Shown here: piece by piece, positions 58,392 to 64,000 of the stretch
Position numbering within the stretch: the stretch's first letter is position 1
Layout: every line of letters begins with the position of its first letter
DNA from: Planctomycetota bacterium
GTDB taxonomy: Bacteria; Planctomycetota; Phycisphaerae; SM23-33
Direction of reading: 5' to 3'
Length of the DNA: 64,000 nucleotides
NCBI GenBank assembly: GCA_022705325.1
Contig: JAKJER010000025.1
Location: 25,145 to 89,144 of the forward strand
Program-made: the position numbers and the translations under genes
The notes under the pieces: model-generated
Database searches by the model: none
The model's input: the letters and a program-made list of their open reading frames with translations, nothing else
What the model was told of the DNA's origin: nothing

Positions 58392-59426
58392 GTGTCGGCG
58401 AAGCTGTTACAGTCTACCATAAACAGTTGGGCAACCATCCGTTACGAGCTTCTCAACGCCCGCATCTGCGACCTGGATCTGCGGATCGTTGGCTCGCCTC
58501 TTGAGCCCCTGATCCAGAAACTGCGGCGAGAGTTGACGGCCAAGCAGTTGCGTTTCCGCCCCCGGTTCTACCTGACCGACGCCTGGGGCTGCCCGGACCA
58601 GGTGCCGGTGATCGGGATACCGTTCTACCTGGCCGACCGCCGCCTGGCCCGCATCGAGGAGGAACAGACGGGCGAAGTCGAGGACGACCAGACGGTGATG
58701 ATGTTCCTCCGCCACGAGGCCGGTCACGCCTTCAACTATGCTTACCGCCTGTGGCAAGACCCCGAGTGGAGCGAGGTGTTCGGGCCGTTCTCCAAGCCCT
58801 ACCGCGAGGCCTTCCAGCCCCAGCCGACCAGCCGGCAGTTCGTGCGGCACATCTTCGTGGCCCAGTACGGGCCCACCTACGCGCAGAAGCATCCCGACGA
58901 GGACTTCGCCGAGACCTTCGCGGTCTGGCTGACCCCGCGGTCCTGCTGGCGGCGGAAGTACCGCAGTTGGCCGGCCCTGCGGAAGCTCAAGTACGTCGAC
59001 CGCCTCATGCGGGGCATCCGCGGGCAGAGCCCGTTGTGCACCCATGGGGCCCTGGTCCGGCCCATCGAGAAGCTCCGCCTCAACGTGGCCGAGCACTATG
59101 GGCAGCGGGCCGAGCGCTTCCGTTCGACCGCCCAGGGCTACGTGGACGACCGGCTGCGGGAAGTCTTCCCGCCGGTCTCGGGCAAGGTCATTCCCGCCCG
59201 CGTGCTGGTCAAGAAGCACCGCAACGAGTTGGCCGACCTGGTGATCCGCTGGACAGGGCTGACCGACCCCGAAATCCAGGTCCTGATGGACAAGCTCGAG
59301 GACCGCTGCGAGATGCTCCAGTTGCGTCTGGTTCAGGGCCAGGCGGTCCGCAGGCTGGTGGACCTGTCGGCCATGGTGACGGCGGTGGCGATGGAGCTGG
59401 CCTACACGGGCCGGCTGATGGGCTGA
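58392..59426 (+). CDS. Putative zinc-binding metallopeptidase
   Basis: A 344-residue cytoplasmic protein of the 'putative zinc-binding metallopeptidase' family. The zinc signature H108-E109-A-G-H112 sits in MMFLRHEAGHAFNYAY, and a conserved DEDFAETFAVWL segment lies about 60 residues further on and likely gives the third ligand. The GTG at 58392 has a GAGG 9 nt upstream; TTG at 58359 is an alternative without one. Its 3' end overlaps the ATP-grasp gene by 25 nt on the opposite strand. Substrate unknown; pairing with the peptide-ligase-like neighbour suggests action on a peptide. Confidence 0.78.
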   Translation: MSAKLLQSTINSWATIRYELLNARICDLDLRIVGSPLEPLIQKLRRELTAKQLRFRPRFYLTDAWGCPDQVPVIGIPFYLADRRLARIEEEQTGEVEDDQTVMMFLRHEAGHAFNYAYRLWQDPEWSEVFGPFSKPYREAFQPQPTSRQFVRHIFVAQYGPTYAQKHPDEDFAETFAVWLTPRSCWRRKYRSWPALRKLKYVDRLMRGIRGQSPLCTHGALVRPIEKLRLNVAEHYGQRAERFRSTAQGYVDDRLREVFPPVSGKVIPARVLVKKHRNELADLVIRWTGLTDPEIQVLMDKLEDRCEMLQLRLVQGQAVRRLVDLSAMVTAVAMELAYTGRLMG

Positions 59427-60481
59427 ACCATCGGGATGTCGACGTCGTAGGGCGGGCCCTCGAGGGCGGCCTTCACCACGAGCTGGAGGAGTTGCGGATA
59501 GGGGATTCCCGCCCGTTCGGCCGAGCGGGCCAGGCCCATGCCTTCGTCGAGACAGCAGTTGCAGTTGACCTCCAGGACGCGGGGCATGTCCTCGTCGTCC
59601 AGGCGGATGTCCACCCGCCCATAGCCCCAGCCGCTGACGGCCCGGAACGCCCGCAGGGCGGTCACGCCGATCTGGCGGGCCAGTTCCGGCTCGACCTGGG
59701 CGGGGCACTCCACACGGGTGTTCTGGTACTCCAGCGACGTCTCGACCCACTTGGCCGCGTAGGACATGATCGGAGGGATGTCGTCGGGCAGGTCGTAGAC
59801 CACCTCGGCCAGGGGCATGACGCGGAGGCGGTGTCCGCCGACCACGCCGACGTTGAACTCGCGACCCGGCAGGAACGCCTGGATCAGCGCGGGCTGGTTG
59901 TACTCGTGCAGGATGTGGCGGACCTTGTCGCGCAGGGCCTTCTTGGAGTAGACCACGCTGTCGCGTTCCAGGCCGATGCCGGCGTGCTCCTGCCCGGGCT
60001 GGACGATCAGCGGGAAGGCGCGCTTGTGGCGGTCGACGTCGCCGAGGCGCTCCAGCAACTCGGTCTGCGGGGGGATGGGGATGCTCGCCCCGTGCAGCAG
60101 GCTGGCCGACATGTACTTGTAGCGCGTCAGCCCCAGCGCCAGCGCGGGCGAGCCCGTCACCGGATAGCCCATCATCCGCACGACCGCGGCCAGGCGCATC
60201 TCGTACAGCGCGCCGTGCACGACGTCATCGTACTGATTGAAGACCACGTCGGGGTGGAGCCGCCGCAACTTGCGCTGGAAGCCGAACAGGTCGCGGGCCA
60301 GCGGCAGGACGGTGACGTTGTAGCCCACGGATCGCAGCGTGCGGGCCATCCGGCGGATCATGATCCGCAGGTCGTGCACGCTGCCTCGGTCCTCGGGCGC
60401 AATCTGCCCCGTGCCCAGGTCCGAGTTGTAGACCAGGGCTACGTGCAGCCGTTTCCGCGTTCTTTTGACGTGTCGCAACAT
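59402..60481 (-). CDS. ATP-grasp ligase related to D-Ala-D-Ala ligase
   Basis: A 359-residue ATP-grasp enzyme. The N-terminal domain (HVALVYNSDLGTG) is followed by a central Mg-ATP domain: LIVQPGQEHAGIG (glycine loop), IQAFLPGREFNVGVVGG and the metal-binding RVDIRLDDE ... RVLEVN. The residues after EVN are CNCCLDEG instead of the usual NPxPG, which may alter substrate fit. It is too divergent to be a standard Ddl. Such enzymes join an amino acid or peptide carboxylate to an amine. It is convergent with the metallopeptidase, with overlapping ends. Confidence 0.82.
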   Translation of the reverse strand: MLRHVKRTRKRLHVALVYNSDLGTGQIAPEDRGSVHDLRIMIRRMARTLRSVGYNVTVLPLARDLFGFQRKLRRLHPDVVFNQYDDVVHGALYEMRLAAVVRMMGYPVTGSPALALGLTRYKYMSASLLHGASIPIPPQTELLERLGDVDRHKRAFPLIVQPGQEHAGIGLERDSVVYSKKALRDKVRHILHEYNQPALIQAFLPGREFNVGVVGGHRLRVMPLAEVVYDLPDDIPPIMSYAAKWVETSLEYQNTRVECPAQVEPELARQIGVTALRAFRAVSGWGYGRVDIRLDDEDMPRVLEVNCNCCLDEGMGLARSAERAGIPYPQLLQLVVKAALEGPPYDVDIPMVQPISRPV

Positions 60482-60589
60482 GCGGCTGCGATTGTGCGGA
60501 ACCCGCCGCGACTTGTCAACGAGTTTTGCATTTGTCCGCTTGGTGCGTTATGTCACATGGAAGTTCTGGGAGCCATGGGACCTATGGGA

Positions 60590-61825
60590 ATGACGGCACG
60601 AATAACGAGTCTTGCCTTGGCGGCCGCGATGGCCGCGCTCCTGCTGGCGCCCGCGTCGGCGCCCGCGGACGACAAGCCGTGGGCGTTGCACGTGATCGAC
60701 GACTCCTCCAGGGGGGCCGACGGCGTGCGACTGGCGGACGTGAACGGCGACGGGCGGCTGGACATCGCCACCGGCTGGGAGGAGGGCGGCATCACGCGCG
60801 TTTATCTCCATCCCGGGCCAGGCAAGGTGAAGGACGCCTGGCCGGCCGTGACGGTGGGGCGGACGCCCAACGTCGAGGACGCCGTACTGGGCGACCTGGA
60901 CGCCGACGGGTCGGCCGACGTGATCGCCTGCTGCGAGGGGCGGACGCGTTCGATCTTCATCCACTGGGGCCCGAAACGCGACCTGCTGCTCGACCCGGCC
61001 GGCTGGACGCAACAGCCGCTGCCGGCGGCCCGCGGACGGATGATGTGGATGTTCGCCCTGCCGATGCAGCTCGACGGGCGATGCGGGCTGGACATTGTGG
61101 CCGGGGGCAAGGGGGCCGGGGCGCAGATCGGCTGGTTTGCCGCCCCGAGCGACGCCCGAAAGCTGGACGAGTGGACCTGGCACGCCATCAGCCCGGCGGG
61201 GTGGATCATGTCGCTGATCGCCGTGGACATGGACGGCGACGGCGACCTGGACGTGGTGACCTCCGACCGCAAGGGGGCCCTGCGCGGCTGCCGCTGGCTG
61301 GAGAATCCGGGTCCGGGCGCGGAACAGTCCAAGCCGTGGGCCAACCACTTCATCGGCGGGCGCGACCTGGAGGTGATGTTCATGCGTCTGGCCGACCTGG
61401 ACGGCGACGGCCTGGAGGACGCGATCGTGGCGGTCAAGCCGCGTCGCGTGCTCTGGCTGCGTCGTTTGGACAAGAGCGGGCTCAAGTGGGAAACGCGCGA
61501 GCTGCCCTATCCCGACGGCATGGGGACGGCCAAGGCGGTGGCGGCGGGCGACATCGACGGCGATGGGAAGCTGGACGTGGTGATCAGTTGCGAGGGGGCG
61601 GACAAGCCGCTGTCCGGCGTGCGGTGGATCGGGCGACAGAAACGCGACGGGCGGGAGACGTGGGCGCCGCACGAGATCGCCGGCCCCCCGGGCAGCAAGT
61701 TCGACCGGATCGAACTGCTGGACATGGACGGCGACGGCGATCTGGACGTGCTGACCTGCGAGGAGCGGGAGGCGGGTCGCGGCCTGGGCGTGTTCTGGTA
61801 CGAGAACCCCGTCAGAAGCAAGTAG
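60590..61825 (+). CDS. Exported FG-GAP/VCBS repeat protein
   Basis: A 411-residue exported protein with a signal peptide (LALAAAMAALLLAPASA). At least six calcium-binding FG-GAP/VCBS loops of the D-x-[DN]-x-D-G type occur (VNGDGRLDIATG, DLDADGSADV, DMDGDGDLDVVT, DLDGDGLEDA, DIDGDGKLDVV, DMDGDGDLDVLT), spread over the whole length and predicting a beta-propeller. The ATG at 60590 is preferred, 60584 possible, and an ATG at 60557 lacks a ribosome binding site. It is divergent from the ATP-grasp gene. Such proteins bind ligands on the cell surface; role unknown. Confidence 0.85.
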   Translation: MTARITSLALAAAMAALLLAPASAPADDKPWALHVIDDSSRGADGVRLADVNGDGRLDIATGWEEGGITRVYLHPGPGKVKDAWPAVTVGRTPNVEDAVLGDLDADGSADVIACCEGRTRSIFIHWGPKRDLLLDPAGWTQQPLPAARGRMMWMFALPMQLDGRCGLDIVAGGKGAGAQIGWFAAPSDARKLDEWTWHAISPAGWIMSLIAVDMDGDGDLDVVTSDRKGALRGCRWLENPGPGAEQSKPWANHFIGGRDLEVMFMRLADLDGDGLEDAIVAVKPRRVLWLRRLDKSGLKWETRELPYPDGMGTAKAVAAGDIDGDGKLDVVISCEGADKPLSGVRWIGRQKRDGRETWAPHEIAGPPGSKFDRIELLDMDGDGDLDVLTCEEREAGRGLGVFWYENPVRSK

Positions 61826-61937
61826 AACGCGGCATGGTCACTTCAGTGATCCATGTCTTCCAGGCGGTTAGATTTCGTTTCTCCCCCCGCGTCCCGTAGA
61901 ATCGCTCCAACGCAATCGTGCGAATGTGGAGATCCGG

Positions 61938-63179
61938 ATGAAGACGACAAACCCGCGAGTGATGAGGTGGATCGTTCTGGCCTGTGGTCTATGCTTCTCT
62001 GGCCTGGCCCTTGCGGACGACTGGCCCCAGTTTCGTGGGCCGCGGCGCGACGGCAAGTCGGCCGAGACGGGGCTGCTCCAGCGCTGGCCCGAGGGCGGGC
62101 CCAAGCGCCTCTGGAGCGCAGACGGCCTGGGCGACGGTTACACCCACGCGGTGGTCGCGGGCGGCAAGGTCTACATCACCGGCATGATCGAGCGACAGGC
62201 CGTCCTGCACGCGTTCGACTTGGCGGGCAAGAAGCTCTGGCACACGGTGGTGGGCCCGGAGTGGGCGGCCAGCCACCCCGGCACGCGGAGCATCCCCACC
62301 GTACACGACGGGCGGATCTACCTGACCACCGGGGTGGGGCACGTGGCCTGCCTCGACGTGGCGACCGGCGAGAAGCTCTGGGCGTTCGACTCCTTCGAGC
62401 GGTACCAGGCCCCGCAGGTCAAGTGGGGCTGGGCCGAGAGCCCGCTCGTGTTCGACGACAAGGTGATCCTCACCCCCTGCGGGCAGAAGGCGGCCATGGT
62501 CGCCCTGGACCGCAAGACGGGCAAGGAGGTCTGGGCGAGCAAGCCTCTGGCGCACAAGTCGAGTTTCTGCTCGCCGGCCCTGGTCACCCATCGCGGGCGG
62601 CGCATGATCGTCACCCACACCGACGCCGCCGTCGTGGCCTTCGACCCGGAGGGCGGCAAGCTCCTCTGGCAGCACCCGTACCAGAACGCCCGCGGCAACC
62701 ACCCCGACACCCCGATCTACCACGAGGGCCTACTCTACGTCACCAGCGGCTATGGGCTGGGGGCCATCGGCCTGCAGTTGGCGGACGACGGCCTGAGCGT
62801 GCGGCGGATCTGGGAGCAGAAGCGCCAGGACCCCTGCCATGGGCAGGCGGTGCTGTTGGACGGCTACACCTACGCCGCGAGCCACCGGGCCGCCAACGGG
62901 CGCTGGTCGTGCGTGGAGTTCAAGACAGGCAAGCTGGCCTGGGAACACGAGGGGATCGGGCGCAGCGGGTCGGTCATCTTTGCCGACGGCCTGCTCTACG
63001 GCTACAGCGAGGACGCTCACGTGGGGCTGATCAAGCCCTCGCCCAAGGCCTGCGAGGTGGTGGGGCGGTTCAAGGTGGACTTCGGCCAGGGGCCCCACTG
63101 GGCCCACCCGGCCGTTGCCGAGGGGCGGCTGTTTGTCCGCCACGGGGACGTGATGGTCTGCTACGACGTCAAGAAATGA
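61938..63179 (+). CDS. Exported PQQ-like beta-propeller protein
   Basis: A 413-residue exported propeller with a signal peptide (RWIVLACGLCFSGLALA) followed by DDWPQFRGPRRDG. Blades such as AFDLAGKKLWH, CLDVATGEKLWAF and ALDRKTGKEVWAS are PQQ/BamB repeats. GGAG lies 6 nt before the ATG at 61938; an upstream ATG (61926) precedes the ribosome binding site. A TAGAAT (61897-61902) may be the -10. It is a paralogue of the protein at 33731. No catalytic function recognised. Confidence 0.85.
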   Translation: MKTTNPRVMRWIVLACGLCFSGLALADDWPQFRGPRRDGKSAETGLLQRWPEGGPKRLWSADGLGDGYTHAVVAGGKVYITGMIERQAVLHAFDLAGKKLWHTVVGPEWAASHPGTRSIPTVHDGRIYLTTGVGHVACLDVATGEKLWAFDSFERYQAPQVKWGWAESPLVFDDKVILTPCGQKAAMVALDRKTGKEVWASKPLAHKSSFCSPALVTHRGRRMIVTHTDAAVVAFDPEGGKLLWQHPYQNARGNHPDTPIYHEGLLYVTSGYGLGAIGLQLADDGLSVRRIWEQKRQDPCHGQAVLLDGYTYAASHRAANGRWSCVEFKTGKLAWEHEGIGRSGSVIFADGLLYGYSEDAHVGLIKPSPKACEVVGRFKVDFGQGPHWAHPAVAEGRLFVRHGDVMVCYDVKK

Positions 63180-63198
63180 GCCAGACGAGGACGGCAAC

Positions 63199-63669
63199 AT
63201 GAACGCACTTGCGGCGGGTCGAGCCCGAAAGCTGACCACGACATGGTTGGTGACGATCGTTCTGGGTGCGGCGGCCGGGGCGTTGTGGGGCGCGGTGTGC
63301 GACGGGCTGTACAACTCCGAGATCATGCACGGCGCCGGACGGATCGGCTGGCACGCCGGTCTGGTCGCCGGCGGTCTGGGCGGCGTGTTGGCGGCGATTC
63401 TCTGGTGCCGATGGACCGGCGGGCTGGTCCGTCGCGGCCGGCGCCCCGTGCGGAGCGGCCTCCTTACCGGCGTGGCGGTGGGCGCGCTGGCCGGCCTGCT
63501 CCCGCACGTGCTGCTGATCTGGCTGCACGTCGTGCCCGCGAAATCGTGGGCGGGATATCTGACGACCGGGCTGAGCTTCGGAGCGGTCACGGGGCTGATG
63601 GCGGGCTTGATCGCCGGGACCGTGCTCCGGGCCGAGTGGAATCAAGCCGCCGGGCTGCCCGGATCGTAA
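63199..63669 (+). CDS. Small hypothetical membrane protein
   Basis: A 156-residue inner-membrane protein with four predicted helices (about residues 14-34, 50-68, 86-108, 123-142), many glycines and a short cytoplasmic-type basic loop (RRGRRPVR). It starts 19 nt after the PQQ-like gene, so it is probably in the same operon. No family recognised. Confidence 0.65.
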   Translation: MNALAAGRARKLTTTWLVTIVLGAAAGALWGAVCDGLYNSEIMHGAGRIGWHAGLVAGGLGGVLAAILWCRWTGGLVRRGRRPVRSGLLTGVAVGALAGLLPHVLLIWLHVVPAKSWAGYLTTGLSFGAVTGLMAGLIAGTVLRAEWNQAAGLPGS

Positions 63670-64000
63670 GACAGTCATCGTCGGCGTGCAGATTAAGCCC
63701 CGAACGGGGCGGCGTATATCAGCCCTGGCCGGAGCGCAGCGCAGCAGCCCAGCATCATCGTCGGCGTGCAGATTAAGCCCCGAACGGGGCGGCGTATATC
63801 AGCCCTGGCCGGAGCGCAGCGCAGGCCAGGGTACGCGTGACGGGGAAACCTGAGCCCTGAAAGGGCGACGTAAACAAACGCCAATCGAGCCTCCGTGTCG
63901 CTTGTTCTCCTGTCGTGTGGTTCCCGGGTGCGCCGATGCCCTAGCGCGGTGGTCGCCCCGTCTGGCACCAGCGTTGGTACATCGCCCTTTCAGGGCTCCC
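63670..64000. repeat. Palindromic repeat cluster at the window end
   Basis: Several short inverted repeats follow the last gene: GCCCCGAACGGGGC (63707-63720, again in the second copy 63787-63800), GCCCT-GAA-AGGGC (about 63852-63866) and CGCCCTTTCAGGGCT (about 63984-63998). A 51-bp stretch read backwards matches the block at 41631-41680. The cluster continues past the window end. No gene is supported in this stretch. Confidence 0.85.
63675..63824. repeat. 70-bp exact direct repeat, 80-bp period
   Basis: Positions 63675-63744 and 63755-63824 are identical over 70 bases. Each copy begins TCATCGTCGGCGTGCAG and ends GGAGCGCAGCGCAG, with a 10-bp spacer between them, giving a period of 80 bp. Each copy contains the GCCCCGAACGGGGC palindrome. 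Confidence 0.95.

Noticed and set aside
63675..63824. CRISPR array
   Set aside because: Only two long (70-bp) copies with a 10-bp spacer are present; unit and spacer sizes do not fit a CRISPR array and no cas gene is in the window.
63693..63968. Small minus-strand open frame at the window end
   Set aside because: It is made of the duplicated repeat unit, and its translation repeats itself accordingly.

Overview
The window is GC-rich (roughly two-thirds G+C by eye) and almost fully coding. It looks like a chromosomal piece of a planctomycete, most plausibly a Phycisphaerae-type lineage. The support is the two HzsA-related proteins with CxxCH motifs, two planctomycete-style exported beta-propeller proteins with an N-terminal 'WPQFRGP' signature, a Tat-exported sulfatase, exported glycoside hydrolases, and the housekeeping order rpsB-tsf-pyrH-frr. 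The assignment is inferred from gene families; no 16S rRNA gene is present.

Layout. (1) 86-5975, minus strand: an eight-gene metalloid/redox cluster read from an ArsR-type repressor through an ArsP-like permease, a DGC-domain zinc-binding protein, a small thioredoxin, a Tat-exported flavoprotein, ArsF-like and ArsG-like proteins and a radical SAM/SPASM protein. A promoter and overlapping operator precede it. (2) 6129-11663: two large exported proteins, one of them a LamG + HzsA-related protein. (3) 11815-19025, minus: an exporter operon (Cys/His-rich small protein, HlyD adaptor, ABC ATPase, two FtsX-type permeases, Cys-containing lipoprotein, TolC). (4) 19063-22945, minus: tRNA-Glu, tRNA-Lys, frr, pyrH, tsf, rpsB, with recognisable promoters and a terminator. 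(5) 23042-25959: larB, then a PAS histidine kinase coupled to a lipoprotein. (6) 26123-37551: second HzsA-related protein, HAD hydrolase, DUF5010-like and GH28-like enzymes, NUDIX hydrolase, PQQ-like propeller, ROK sugar kinase and a hypothetical protein. (7) 37629-44495: rarA, a membrane-anchored small protein, thioredoxin-type arsC, an SDR resembling mannonate oxidoreductases, a repeat-rich intergenic block, a metallophosphoesterase and a sulfatase. (8) 44690-51489: a czcCBA-type heavy-metal RND operon preceded by a Cys-rich small exported protein. (9) 51500-63669: GH95 fucosidase, an alpha-glucuronidase-like protein, an MFS transporter, a metallopeptidase/ATP-grasp convergent pair, an FG-GAP protein, a second PQQ-like protein and a small membrane protein. 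The window ends in a palindromic-repeat cluster (63670-64000).

Two themes dominate. The first is metal and metalloid handling: the ars-type cluster, an unlinked arsC, the czc operon and the ABC/HlyD/TolC exporter. Both exporter operons start with a small secreted cysteine-rich protein. The second is polysaccharide use by exported hydrolases, a sulfatase, a uronate-type SDR and a ROK kinase. The most system-like novelty is the extended ars cluster, which seems to combine a cytoplasm-to-periplasm electron route (CcdA-like membrane protein, thioredoxin-like anchored protein, exported flavoprotein) with a permease and a radical SAM enzyme. A second candidate is the convergent, 3'-overlapping metallopeptidase/ATP-grasp pair. 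Several genes have good -10 elements only 6-10 nt before the start codon, which suggests leaderless transcripts.
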